Shown: positions 1 to 12,361, numbered from the stretch's first letter. The stretch: DNA of 64,000 nucleotides from Anadara kagoshimensis (GCA_021292105.1 CM037871.1:53489261-53553260); one strand, 5' to 3'. Notes: a model not told the origin generated them from the sequence alone. Program-made: numbers and translations.

Positions 1-280
1 TTGACACATACGGGGCAATAACCACTTCGTATAAAAAGTCTCCACCCCAAAAAATTCAAAAGCAAGCTGGACTCTAGTTACCAGATTTCATGACCTTGTT
101 GAAAATCTGATTGCCTCTGTCAGCTGCACTCCTTTCTTTAGGTATTGATGCATAAGGTCACATCCCCAAAAATCAAGACTCCATGTGGCAAAGTAATGAA
201 ATAATGTATTTAATAAATGTAGCAGAATTACCAATGTGCCATAGAATACAAGATAATCAAGTGGTGGTCAGTGTTCACTT

Positions 281-575
281 GGTGGACTTTCAGTTTTAAC
301 ATAAAGAGGAAAAACTTAATAAGCCTCTGGTACCTACCTGCAAAATTGAAATGAAAACATAATGGTTAAAATATTTAAAGCATGTATTAATAGGTACAAT
401 GATGGGTCTTGTGTTCTGTTGAGAGTTGAATATTTTCCTTGTTTATTTTGTGGACTTGGTGGTTAACATAAAGATGAAATATTTTATTGACTTCTGCCTT
501 CTGGTACCCCTGCTGGAAAACTGAAACCAAAACATAATGGTAGAAATATTTAAAGCATGTGTTAAAAAGTACAAA
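281..575 (+). repeat. Imperfect local direct duplication
   Basis: Two related blocks, about 281-395 and 452-575, share the order 'aacataaagaggaaa', 'ctctggtacc', 'aaaacataatgg' and 'aatatttaaagcatgt'. They look like a diverged duplication of about 120 bp in the intron just upstream of the first visible WDR82 exon. No coding similarity to the missing WDR82 N-terminus was seen here. Confidence 0.6.
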
Positions 576-646
576 GAAAAGTTATGTTCAGTTGTTGATG
601 CTGATGAATGTAGTAGTACTATTACACTTGCATTATTTATTTTCAG

Positions 647-3600
647 ACCAAAGAAAACTTTAAACAGCAAGAAGTATGGAGTGGATATGATATGTTATAC
701 TCATGCAGTTAACACTGCACTTCACAGTTCAACAAAAGTTGATGGTATGTGTTTCCTTTATATATTAGGTCACTACATGAGCAAGCATATGTGACAAATG
801 CACAAAATCAAGCAACCACATCACTGAATCAGTGGTAGAGCATCTACCTCAAACCAACAGGTTGTGGGTTCAAACACTGTCTAGGTCATATAAAAGACTT
901 TTAAATTTGCAATACTGTTTCCTTGTCTGGCACTTGGTTTCAAGAGGACAGAGTATCAACTGGTTCACTTGATGTTGTTATGAATGTAACTGGAGGAGTG
1001 GTATTATTGTCTACATACAGCATACTGATTCCATGAGCTAGCACCTCAAAATTACCACGAATGTGCCAATATAAGACACTTGTACATCATATGCATACAA
1101 AGACTTGTTCTTGGATTAATCAGTAGAGATTAATAAACTTGTTCTTGTCGGGAATTATGGATGGACATGGCTGAGTGGTACTGTCGCTGGCTTTTGAAGT
1201 GGAGGGTTGTGGGTTCCAACCTCACTAGGGACAATGATTTTCATCTCCTGCCCCATACTATAACTGAAAAGGTCGATACTAAAATAGTCTTCCAGACGAG
1301 ACTCAAAACCGAGGTCCTGTGTCTCGGTGCATACTTAAGACACCTCTGTAGAGTTATAAAAGAGTAGGCCACCTGTGGCCGCTACAGAGGACGCTTAAAA
1401 GTACAAGTGATTGAAACAGGCTGAGATAGAGTATGTTTAACTTTGTGTCTATAAGGTATTTCTTAGATGCCTGCATGCTAGTCATATGCAGTTCTTTTGT
1501 TGTTAGCTCACCTGACCGAAGGTCATGTGAGCTTATGGCATAGCGCAGCGTGTGTATGTGCGTGTGTGCGTGTGTGCGTGTGTGCGTCGTTAACACCTAT
1601 TTTCGACTTCTCCTCTGAAACTACTGGACAGTTTTTAATGAAACTTTGTCAGAAGTATATATGGGCCGGTGCAATTCAGATTTGTTCGTGGCGTTGCTAT
1701 GGCTACTATAACTAGGTCAAGGTGACCTAGGGGTGCAAAAATCTTAAAAAATCTTCTTCTCCGAAAGTACTGATTGGAGAAAAAATCTGATGTGATATTT
1801 GGCTTCTCTAGGGTCTTAAGCCTATAGTTTGTTCATTTTGTGAAATTCTGATAAAAAATAGGTTACGCGTTTTTGCGTTTAATTTTGAAAAAATCGTAAA
1901 ATAGCTTCAAATTGTTATAACTTAACTATTTGACCAGATAATGACATGGGGTTTTCAGTTTTGACATCTTCTTGTTAGTATCTTCAAAATGAGGTCAAGG
2001 TCAATTGTGAAGGTCGTGACCTAATTTTTTTTACCTCTGATTATAATTATTATCTCAAAAACTATAAACTTTTTGTATAGGCATGTATATTAGAATGTTG
2101 TAGGTATTGATACAATGATCATTTTGATGTATAGAAAAAGGTCATGGGTTCAAAGGTCAAGGTCACACATGCGAAACAATACCGAAATGGTTAATTATCT
2201 CGAAAACTATAAACATTTTGTATAGGCATGTATATTAGAATGTTGTAGGTATTGATACAACGATCATTTTGATGTATAGAAAAAGGTCATGGGTTCAAAG
2301 GTCAAGGTCACAGATGTGAAACAATACTGAAATGGTTAATTATCTCGAAAACTATAAACTTTTTGTATAGGCATATATATTAGAATGTTGTAGGTATTGA
2401 TACAACGATCATTTTGATGTATAGAAAAAGGTCATGGGTTCAAAGGTCAAGGTCACAGATATGAAACAATACCGAAATGGTTAATTATCTCGAAAACTAT
2501 AAACATTTTGTATAGGCATGTATATTAGAATGTTGTAGGTATTGATACAACGATCATTTTGATGTATAGAAAAAGGTCATGGGTTCAAAGGTCAAGGTCA
2601 CAGATGTGAAACAATACCGAAATGGTTAATTATCTCGAAAACTATAAACTTTTTCTATGGGCATGTATATTAGAATGTTGTAGGTATTGATACAACGATC
2701 ATTTTGATGTATAGAAAAAGGTCATGGGTTCAAAGGTCAAGGTCACAGATGTGAAACAATACCGAAATGGTTAATTATCTCGAAAACTATAAACTTTTTC
2801 TATAGGCATGTATATTAGAATGTTGTAGGTATTGATACAACGATCATTTTGATGTATAAAAAAAAGCTCATGGGTTGAAAGGTCAAGGTCATAGATGTGA
2901 AACAATACCGAAATGGTTAATTATCTTGAAAACTATAAACTTTTTGTATAGGCATGTATATTAGAATGTTGTAGGTATTGATACAACGATTATTTTGATG
3001 TATAGAAAAAGGTCATGGGTTCAAAGGTCAAGGTCACAGATTCGAAACAATACTGAAATGGTTAATTATCTCGAAAACTATAAACTTTTTATATAGACAT
3101 GTATATTAGAATGGTGTAGGTATTGATACAACGATCATTTTAATGTATAGAAAAAGGTCATTGGTTCAAAGGTCAAGGTCACAGATGTGAAATAATACCG
3201 AAATGATTAATTATCTCTAAAACTATAAACTTTTTGTATAGGCATGTATATTAGAATGTTGTAGGTATCAATACAACGATCATTTTGATGTATAGAAAAA
3301 GGTCATGGGTTCAAAGGTCAAGGTCACAGATGTGAAACAATACTGAAATGGTTAATTATCTCGAAAACTATAAACTTTTTGTATAGGCTTATATATTAGA
3401 ATGTTGTAGGTATTGATACATTTTTCGATCATTTTGATGTATAGAAAAAGGTCCTGGGTTCAAAGGTCAAGGTCACAGATGTGAAACAATACTGAAATGG
3501 TTAATTATCTTGAAAACTATTAACTTTTTGTATAGGCATGTATATTAGAATATTGTAGGTATTGATACAATGGTTATCATGATTTAAAGAAAAAGTCATT

Positions 3601-6600
3601 GGGGTTTAGTATTTATGTTTTCTTAAAATCTATCAGCTAGCCATTAGTTATCAGGTGAGCGTATCAGGCCCATGGGCCTCTTGTTTTTTATCACAATCCC
3701 AACTATAAAATACATATCTGGTTATTTGATAAATGATGATAAATTTACATGATAAAATTTTTGTATTTATTGTAACATTTTATATTTCAGATACAATTCG
3801 ATACCTGTCTCTACATGACAACAAATATATCAGATATTTTCCTGGACATACTAAAAAGTAAGTTTTATTTAAATTTTGATACCTCTTAAAATTGAAATAA
3901 ATCTTTATCACATATTTTTGTTTAGTAGAACTTTGCTAGCTGGAATTAAAAAAAAATTAGATAGCCACTGAAACTTATTATTTATTATTTGGCCACCACT
4001 ATCATTATCATCCTTTGAAGTTTAAATTTACTAAAACATCCTGAATGTATGCACATCAAGTTAATGAAACTCCTCTGTATTTGTGTTGTATGTGAAAACA
4101 TAAAGGTCAAGTTTTAAAACGATGCTGTCCTGTGACTTGTTTACACTTCTAGTATGTATAATTGGATTGTGAGTTACCTGGTGTGTTATTGTAGCAAGTT
4201 GTTTTTTACCTGCCCAGGTAGACTGATCAGTTTAAGTCATCAGTCTATCTATGCTAGGAGATTTAGTTCCAGTATTTTGTACAATTACATATTGATTACC
4301 TTGTAATTACATTTCCAGTGACAATACATTGGTGAATAGATGTATGCCACTTTGCAAATACACATTCAACTTGAGAACTATATTTATTTTTCACCCAATA
4401 TTTATGTGAAGGTAGTTAAGGAAAACTATATTCTATAAAACAAATTGGATGGTTTCATCAGCAAATATCAGGAATACGGTACCTTGTAAATCAGCATAAT
4501 ATAGATATTTGGTGCTTATTTTTTCTTTCAGAGTTGTTACTTTGAATATGTCACCAGTCAACGACTCATTTTTATCAGGATCGCTGGATAAAACTATCAG
4601 AATTTGGGACTTGAGGTCACAAAATTGTCAGGTACAGTAGTATTGATTAACATAAAGATTAAGGTAAGGTAGATTTACCATCACCAATATGTCTTGTATG
4701 AGAAGTTCAGTTAAGATTATTTCAAACTTCAAAGAGAAAGTATAAGTATAGGTTTTTCCAAATTTATACATATCTCTCGTACAGATGTTATCACTACCCA
4801 GTTACATACTCCCCTCAGATGCTATAAATGCAGGTTCTAATAGTAAGCCAAAAAGTAGACACTAAAAATGATGACCTTAAAAGTTATTTAGATGTAGCAA
4901 GGTTTACCAAATTTAATGACCAAATAGATATTAAAGCACACTTGGTGAAAAATAATAAATGTGTAGATGTTTTCTTAGTCTCTCTGAACATCTTAAAAGT
5001 AATAACATGCAGTGATGCAGTGCTTCAGATTGTCGGTGCGCCCGCGCCAATCCCGCATTATTTTAAAAAATGGCGCATAACATTTTCTTCTAATGGGTCC
5101 ACGTGGCGCATGGTTTTTCTTAGCCAAATTGATCGTTAATAATTTCTTCCCAAAACTACATATTAGATTCCATGCGGTTTTCCGATTTGACTTTCTGTTT
5201 TCGTTTTCTATCGGAAAATCTCTAGCATCTTTGTTTATCTCATAATCAGCATGTAGACAGGACTCCCGACAAGCCCCTTCTCTTTGCTCTATGCGTCGGT
5301 TATTAACATTAATATTCAAAGGGGGAGAACTCGTAATAAAACTTTTTATGACCTCGGACGTTGTCGTTCATTTAATATGCTAGCGGCAACCATGGCTATG
5401 AGATGCAGACGACTCTATTCACATTTTTTAAAACAACACAAAGCGCAGAGAAGTAGATACATAAAATGAATCATGGAGTTGAAAGAGTTTAAAATATATC
5501 GTAAAGGTTAACAAAGTATAAATTAGCAGATGACAAGATCGCTTTTGGTGCATTATATGAAGATGTCAAGTGCCGACTTTCACTTTCAGTCACGTGGTCG
5601 TGGCATAACATTTAATTATGTGGCAAAACATGACCCACTATAACAAGAAATGACCCCTTGTTATTGGACCTGGTGGGCCCTTGTGGCCCACTATCTGTAA
5701 AAACAATCTGAAGCACTGGTGATGTTATGATACATGCATGGTTCATAAGACCTTTGGCTTTGTCTAAATTGGCCATAAACTTGTCATTTAAGGTTCCTTT
5801 GGTGTAAAAAGGGCAGAATAAATTTTATCCTACACTGTTCATTTTCATAAGCCTGTTGCATAGTGTAATTTCCAATAATATCACTTGTAGCTGCCGACGC
5901 CTATATAAGTGAAATAAAACTGCATTGGGGGACAAAAATTTTTGTTAAAATTCTTGCTTGATCAACTTAGATTTTGTTTTATTTTCAATTTCAGGGTTTA
6001 ATGCATTTACCAGGCAGGCCTGTAGCAGCATTTGATCCTGAAGGTTTAATATTTGCTGCTGGTATAAATTCAGAATGTGTTAAGCTTTATGATCTCCGGT
6101 CCTTTGACAGGGTAAGAAGCTTTGTCATGTTTATTTTACAAGTTGAATGAAGTTTTTCCTTTCATATTTATGTACTTTGTTTTGCATGTTGATACAAACT
6201 TTACAAAGGATTGCACACAGTTACATGAAGCAAATGCTGCATTATATATTGTATCAGATGGACTCCTGATGTTATTATTTACAGTTATAAGGTTACAAAT
6301 GTATAAGGACAGTACATGATTATGTCTGACCAATCAAAAAACATAATTACACAAGATGATGATAAGATATTACGGTAAATTTAACTGAATGTATATAAAT
6401 AAAAACATTCCAGGTAAATTGTGCAGACCTTTTGGTAAATTTTCGAGTAGAAGACAAATTTCTTAAAGTAAACAGCAAGTATTGCAAAACATAAACTAAA
6501 TAGAAGTAAGCAATGAACTTCAAATCCAAACAAGTAACAGACAACTGTTGTCACCTTGCTGACTTTTTTGAAACAGTGCACCGATTGTGTATCTAATTTT

Positions 6601-8188
6601 ATCATCCTTATTTCAGGGACCGTTTGCTAATTTCAAATTAACACAAGACAAGGATTGTGATTGGACAGGTATGAAATTTAGCCCAGATGGTAAACTTATT
6701 CTTATATCCACCAATGGTCAGATTGTGAGACTCATTGATGCTTTCCAGGGAAATCCCCTTCAGACATTTATGGTAGGTATATAAAACCAAGTATTAATCT
6801 TATTTCAGAGTTAAACCTATGTAAAAATTAAAAGAAATTAAAAAATATATAAAAAATACATAAACAAAACCTGATATAATTGGGAAAATAGAATGTGCAA
6901 AAGGTCATATACTTGTAAATCAAAATTACTACCATTCTGTTTTCATTTTCAATTATGTTCAATGCCTGGAGTTTCTAGTTTCATTTTTGAATTGTTTACA
7001 TTAATATGTAGAGATTCAGTTGATTATGTGCAAGTGCTCATTACTTGGGTAAACATGTACACTTCTAATTGAGATTGAAACTAGATAAAGTTGCCTTTGA
7101 AAAAGATCCCTGCCAATACAAGGAAGGAGATGGAAAATGCTTATTTTAATAGTTCTACACACCTCAGAAAATGTTGAGGAGGAATTTTGACACGGGATAA
7201 ATAACCAAGAAATTTTGATTTTATGTGCTACATATTTGAACTATTAATGTCTTTTGATATACATGTGCTAATTGACATATCGTCGGCCATGCATATTATG
7301 TTCCGACACTGTCCGCCATCACGGTACCAAAGCAGTGTCACTGCAACAAATAACGCACTAGTGTCAGTGAAGTCTTTAAATGGCACAATTCAGGCAGAGT
7401 TTTCATTCTTTTTGCGTGTAATTCAAGCATGCTGGCTCTTTCTCAGAAAATTGTGGGCGTGGCTAGTCATCTGTCATGTGTGTGCTTATACAGACCTGAT
7501 TAAAATTATGTTAGCTTTGTCAGGTCCATATAATCACATAAATGTCTTATCATATTTTCCATTATCATTGATAAAACCACTTGATTACATGCTTGGTATT
7601 GAGCAATCTGTAAAGTTCCTTGGTAAAGAATATAAAAAATAGAACTTTAGAGCTGAATAATTTGTGCATGGAAACTTAAAACACACCAGAACAAAAATAT
7701 GTGCAAAATTAAAAAAAGAGCAACCACAGTTTATTAGAATGTTTTCACATGTCTAATTGGTACAACCCCAGCTCTGAAAGACTCAGAAACTTTGGTTAGT
7801 TGGTCAGGTTTGAGGTCTAACACTTTATCACTCACCTTACTGAATGAAAGATGTTTTTTTCTTGGATTTTTATTGTTTCTATTTTTACAGGGTATAGCAA
7901 ATAATAAAGGTATTGGTTTAGAAGCTTCCTTTAGTCCTGATTCACAGTTTGTTTTCTCAGGTGAGTCCCTTGTAATCTGATTATATGTTATCTGTATCAA
8001 CACATACAAAACTTGAAATAATTTAATTTTTAAATGTCATTGTGTGCATGTATCATAACTATTCTTGCAGCAAAACTTTCTGAACTATATGATCTAGAAA
8101 AGGGAAATATGTGTATATATCCAATGGTTTTTCTAGTCCCCAGACTATGTATTTCATTTAAAAGTAATTCTTTAATATAACACAACAC

Positions 8189-8232
<44 letters not shown>

Positions 8233-9214
8233 TTGTTGTTGCAAAGTTTATACAGTTTTCAGTGTTAATTTGTATTTTTTTAGTTTTCAATATTAATTCA
8301 GATTTTATACTTTTCAATATAAGTTTAGATTGTTTTAATTTTACAGGTTCAACTGATGGAAGAATTCATTGTTGGAATACAGACACAGGTTGTAAAGTAG
8401 CTGTATTAAACTGTGATCATCCTGGACCAGTCCAATGTGTACAGTTTGATCCTAAATATATGATGTTAGCAACCTCTTGTACAAATATGGTAAATATAGC
8501 TTCTGTGAATATTAATTTTCCGAAATTGAAATTTAAAGAGGTTACGTGGTTTATGATCGAGTGCATGCTTGACTTTCATTCAATTTCTATTTAAAACATA
8601 AAAACAGAAGAAAAAAAAAACTGAAAAAGGGAGGGAAGGGCAGGGAAAAAAAGATTTACAGATCAGTTGTGTGGTAGAATACCGTAATTAATATTTAGAA
8701 AAATAATGAATGTATTAATAAACAGAAAGAAATATGTACATTTTGCTCTACAGCATGACGAAAATTGTTTAATGTCTGATTACATGCCCTATTTTTTGCA
8801 GCTTGTTAACTGCAATTTTTCTTAAATTATCATAAAACAGATACAGCAGTTGTGGAGTTGTTTCCCTTTGTCCATTCAGAGACATAGCATTATATGGACT
8901 AAACTGAATTCAATGAAGTTTGACATAGTAATAATATATTTGAATCAACACAACAACAAAATATTAATTTTGATAATTTTTGGTCAAGTCAATCTGTAAT
9001 ATGAATCAATAGCCTCAATCTGCAATCTATTATAAAAAATAAATGCAAATCTCTATTCAATGTGTCACACATTGATACGAGTGTAAAGACTTCTATTTAA
9101 CTTTATTATACCCACTGAAAACTAGTCATTGAAATATTATGGAGATTTAACTCACACCTTTTGATTATTTGATTTATTTTTCAGTCATTTTGGTTACCTT
9201 ACATTGATGATTGA
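647..9214 (+). CDS. WDR82: WDR82 (Swd2 homologue), last eight coding exons; 5' end outside window
   Basis: WD40 protein of the nuclear SET1A/B (COMPASS) H3K4 methyltransferase complexes and of the PNUTS-PP1 phosphatase complex; the family is known to bind the Ser5-phosphorylated RNA polymerase II tail. Exons by GT-AG sites: 647-744, 3791-3857, 4532-4631, 5995-6111, 6617-6772, 7891-7960, 8347-8489, 9185-9214. Phases agree throughout. The joined exons give 259 residues and stop at TGA 9212-9214, exactly the length of human residues 55-313. Recognisable stretches include [80 protein letters not shown] and the C-terminus FWLPYIDD. About 54 N-terminal residues must lie upstream. The second visible intron-exon interval (745-3790) is swollen by mobile elements. 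No internal stop or frame break is seen. Assignment is very secure. Confidence 0.97.
818..1152 (+). mobile_element. tRNA-derived SINE, family 1
   Basis: The head has an A-box-like 'agtggtagagcat' and a B-box-like 'ggttgtgggttcaaac'. The body ('gagctagcacctcaaa') and the 3' end ('agagattaataaa' then 'ttgttcttgtcg') match the SINE at 19346. It lies in a WDR82 intron. Confidence 0.65.
1153..1395 (+). mobile_element. SINE-like repeat with Ser/Leu tRNA-type head
   Basis: 'atggctgagtggtactgtcg' followed by 'gggttgtgggttccaacctc' resembles the A and B boxes of a Ser/Leu tRNA. The tail differs from the neighbouring SINE and contains an inverted pair, 'ctctgtag' / 'ctacagag' (about 1345-1391). A single copy is visible here, so the family is unconfirmed. 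Confidence 0.45.
1712..1730. promoter_or_regulatory. Perfect palindromic estrogen-response-element sequence in copy 1
   Basis: CTAGGTCAAGGTGACCTAG contains AGGTCA-n3-TGACCT, the vertebrate consensus ERE. It lies in the element's 5' unique part. Whether any receptor binds it is not known. Confidence 0.5.
2045..3590 (+). repeat. 145-bp tandem array with 10 DR0 (AAAGGTCAAGGTCA) sites
   Basis: Units run from 'aactataaactttttgtata' through 'aaaaggtcatgggtt'. The 'caaaggtcaaggtca' core starts at 2151, 2296, 2441, 2586, 2731, 2877 (variant), 3022, 3167, 3312 and 3461, a period of 145 bp with one 4-bp insertion in the last interval. Each core is a direct repeat of AGGTCA with no spacer, with a further GGTCA about 11 bp upstream in most units. 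Confidence 0.9.
5018..5718. mobile_element. Non-autonomous hAT-like DNA transposon in a WDR82 intron
   Basis: Terminal inverted repeats CAGTGCTTCAGATTGT and ACAATCTGAAGCACTG bound 701 bp, with the flanking direct repeat GTGATG at 5012-5017 and 5719-5724. The CAGTG start fits hAT, but the visible target duplication is 6 bp rather than 8. No transposase is present. Short reading frames inside it are not credible genes. Confidence 0.65.
5880..5935 (+). mobile_element. SINE body fragment
   Basis: 'gacgcctatataagtgaaat' matches the conserved centre of the family 2 SINEs at 10690, 22140 and 26957. Head and tail are missing. Confidence 0.45.
8191..8231. repeat. Poly(T) tract
   Basis: An uninterrupted run of about 41 T in a WDR82 intron, about 115 bp before the acceptor of the exon at 8347. 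Confidence 0.95.
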
Positions 9215-9795
9215 ACAGAATGCTCAAGTTTACCCTATAAAGCAGCAGTGGATATATCTAGATGTCTGAAAAACCAAGAAAAGGTGGCAGTCCTGGTATT
9301 AAAATTAGACGAGTGTTAAATGGTGTGAAACTGCCATCATCTCGGATAGAGATCAGTGTAAAATGAATTAAACATCTGATAGACATATAAATGTATTACG
9401 AAGGACAGTTATACTTGATTAGACAAGAGAGTGACAGGCAGCACGTTGAACATGCATTTAAATTTCATTTCAATCAATGACATTTTTCCATTTCCATTTA
9501 TCATAATATCTAATCCACCATTGAATATAGTGTAAAACTATATTTATTTGCACGCTATCCACTTCTCCATGTGTTACAAGGAGGGTAAAATCGCAATGAT
9601 ATAGATCACAACAAACATGAACATATATAAGGCTATATTTATATATTATTTCAGTTAGTATAAGTCATGACAGTTTGTAGTTTGAATTAAAAAATCAGGA
9701 AAGTTCGTAGCTGCAAATAAAAATTGGTTTACTGACCAGAGTTTGGTTTAAATCATTTCTCTACATCTATTGTTTTATTAGCAAATTGATATTGT

Positions 9796-9991
9796 TAACC
9801 AACTTTTATTCGTGGCGATTCTCTTAACAAAACAATTTGACAACTGTTAAATTTTTGCGATATGAACTAGGCTAAATTTTTCTTATAAATAATACCATTA
9901 TAAAAATTAGTTTGCGGCGATCAGTTTTTGTGATTATTTTGTCCTCGGGAATCATGCAAAAGTTAGTCGCAAGTGAATAAAAGTTGGTTTA
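9796..9991. mobile_element. Short MITE with TA-type ends
   Basis: TTAACCAACTTTTATTC at the left and GAATAAAAGTTGGTTTA at the right form inverted ends of about 16 bp around a 196-bp AT-rich interior. A related scrap, 'aaaattggtttact', lies at 9718. It is probably within or just past the WDR82 3' UTR. Confidence 0.55.
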
Positions 9992-10558
9992 CAGTAATAC
10001 TTGTATTGTATGTGTTGTATCTCAGTAGTGCTGTGTGAAAAAAATAGTTTTTTTCAAAGTTTTTAGTAAAATTTAGAAATCTAGAGTAAAGAAGACTAGA
10101 CTAGGTTAACCATTTCATATTTTGTACACTATATGTCAAATTTCATATAAATTGATGTCAGAGTTTTTCTTGGAGGTAGTTTGGAGAATCAACATTGTTT
10201 ATAACTTTGTCCAAGTGCAATTTTGTTATATTTAATTTTAAGATAAGGCAATAGTATCATGTTTTTTGTTGTAAATGTAGACTTTGGTGTATGTCAAGTC
10301 CTTGTTCTGTAAATTTTAGAAATAATTAACATATTTTCTTTATTTTTGCTTTTTTCATTAATAGTAGGTTTTCATTTTGTTTGGAAAATGTTCCAAACCT
10401 GGACTGGCTGTATTTTAAGTCTACTTAAGAGTTATACATACATAATATTGTGTTTTGTTTAATTATTGTTTTTACCAACAGAAATGGTATAACCATTATG
10501 AATTTACATATGTTATATACAAAAGAATGTCATCTGTTTCACACAGATATTTATATAT

Positions 10559-10564
10559 AATAAA
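10559..10564 (+). terminator. Candidate WDR82 polyadenylation signal
   Basis: AATAAA followed within 40 bp by T/GT-rich 'gtttagtgttttgctc'. It would give a 3' UTR of about 1.35 kb. Another AATAAA lies at 9716-9721, so the real end is undecided. Confidence 0.35.
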
Positions 10565-10689
10565 AGTTTATGTAAAATTAGGTTTAGTGTTTTGCTCTAT
10601 AATATTTTATATTTTGGGAACTTCTCATTAGATATCCCATTTGAGCCACTCTTTCCCAGATAGATAATGGTATGTAATTTTACTAGAAC

Positions 10690-10985
10690 CAGCCAGGCCT
10701 CGAACCCTGACTGGGTCTGACCAAAGACTTGAAAGTGGGTAGTGACTGTTCTTTTGCCAAGCACTCTGCATTACGAAATTAAAGTCACAGTTCTTTTGGA
10801 TGTGAACTAAAAAAAGAGGTCCCATGTTATGTTAGTGTGACACCATAAAGAACCCTGCTGTATAATGCCATCAGTGCAAGGCACAGGCAAAATTTCTGCA
10901 TCTCCGCCTATAGCTAGCGACGTCTCAATATAAGTGAAATTATCTTGAATTGGACATTAAACCCCATTAATCAATTCAACTCATC
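10690..10985 (+). mobile_element. tRNA-derived SINE, family 2
   Basis: It has a degenerate B-box region ('gcctcgaaccctgactggg'), the shared centre 'cgacgtctcaatataagtg' and a tail of the '…cattaatcaattcaa' type. It aligns with the SINEs at 22140, 26957 and 16981. Confidence 0.6.
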
Positions 10986-11909
10986 TCATTCTCGCTATGC
11001 AGTCTTTAATGCATGTTGGCAAGTAGACACCCTAACTTGTGAGTGAACAACAAGGAGATTAATTAGGCTTTTCTGAACTTCCTTAGCACAAGATCCATTG
11101 TAAATTTCAATCAATAAAGGATATTGATTTTCCCATCATAATGGACAGGTGTCCTTATTATAAACTTTGCAGTAATCCTTTTGAAAGTTGTAAAATGGAT
11201 GTAATATCTAATTCTTGTTAGACTTGTCTGCTAGAAATACCAGATCAGACAGGCATGTAATTATAGAATGTGCTGGTTCAGCTCTTGCAAATAAATAATA
11301 TTTGTTCTGTATAATTTTATGATGCAATCAAAAACAAACCTGTCCAAATCACAAACCAGAAGCAAAGTAAAAACTGAAACTGACAAGTTAGGTTAAACGT
11401 AGGCTGGGCAAATAATGCATACATTTCATTAAAATTATGTGTTAGTTATTTTTTTCTTTGTTCTAGATTTTTAAGGTGGATTTAGGTATTGCACACCATT
11501 CTGATCCTGTTATTCTAGCAATCGGTGTGAGAATATTGACAAGCAGACACATACATTTACATGCCTTGTCATCAGTGACCCTTTTTATTGATGATGGGGA
11601 GATGTCCCGTTGTCCACAATATTTAATGACCCCAGGAGTTATGTATGGGTGGGGGTACATGGTTTGACTTTCATTTGTTTAAGTGTCTTACTTGTAATGA
11701 AGCCACCCATCTTAACTTGAAACAACAAAGGTCATTATTTCAATTAGTGGATTTAATCCTACTGTAAACTCCAACATAATAAAATCACAGGATATTTTAA
11801 AACATATAGATATGTATGTTTGTCTAATTAAAACAATCACATATTTTTATACTCTTAAAAACTGAGTAACAGGGACGGAATTCCGAAAACTAAAAATATT
11901 AACTGTAAT

Positions 11910-11975
11910 CATTATGGACAAGATACTTGAAACAATAACATACATTATGGACAAAATACTTGAAACAATAACATG
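11910..11975 (+). repeat. Two tandem copies of a 33-bp unit
   Basis: 'cattatggacaagatacttg' and 'cattatggacaaaatacttg' begin adjacent units differing by one base in this stretch. Confidence 0.8.
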
Positions 11976-12361
11976 CATGTTTTTAACATTTAAATGTAAT
12001 GAAAAAAAAAAAAACCAGCTCATGGCCAAAATAAAACATTGAATATGAGCAGGAACACAGACGGATCAGTTCTTTCAAAGTATACATTTATGTTGTTAGT
12101 AATGTTTTTAACCACAAATATGGTAAAACACAAGAGTTCTTTGTGTTGATCACACATTCTTGCCCAAGACTTTAAGTTGGTTGTTAAGGAAATAAAATGT
12201 CACGATAAAGCCACTTATATAATAGACAATTATTCCACATAGTAAGTTGCAATACAGAACCAACTTCACTTGTGATTGAATATTTTCGTACAACAAGACA
12301 ACAATGATATCTACAAGATCACTCTACCATATTTAAGAAAATGTACATTTTCACTGAACAT

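Larger units (their letters stand above)
1503..3685 (+). mobile_element. HINE/pearl-like tandem-repeat element, copy 1 (in WDR82 intron)
   Basis: The left end is TTAGCTCACCTGACC and the right end is TCAGGTGAGCG, then the palindrome AGGCCCATGGGCCT and CTTGTT. The CTCACCTGA/TCAGGTGAG pair forms subterminal inverted repeats. The body is an array of 145-bp units. It is nearly identical to copy 2 (42134-44170), whose flanks differ, which fixes both ends to within a few bases. No coding capacity. Subterminal inverted repeats, a tandem array and a 3' hairpin fit the Helentron-associated (HINE/pearl) type known from molluscs, but that family call is inference. Confidence 0.75.
9215..12361. other. WDR82 3' region and intergenic DNA, no further gene seen
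   Basis: AT-rich. It holds the WDR82 3' UTR, a small MITE, a SINE, a Penelope-tail fragment (11340-11402) and a two-copy 33-bp repeat. The short frames around 11463-11667 on both strands match nothing recognised. Confidence 0.6.

Noticed and set aside
1503-3685. Canonical Helitron
   Set aside because: The 3' hairpin is present but the end reads CTTG-TT, not CTRR, and the 5' end does not start with TC after an A; only a Helentron/HINE-like reading is kept.
4828-5469. Overlapping frames of 61-108 codons
   Set aside because: They cross the hAT-like element and match no protein I recognise.
7223-7642. 139-codon frame in a WDR82 intron
   Set aside because: Unrecognised, no splice or start context, and composition like surrounding intron.
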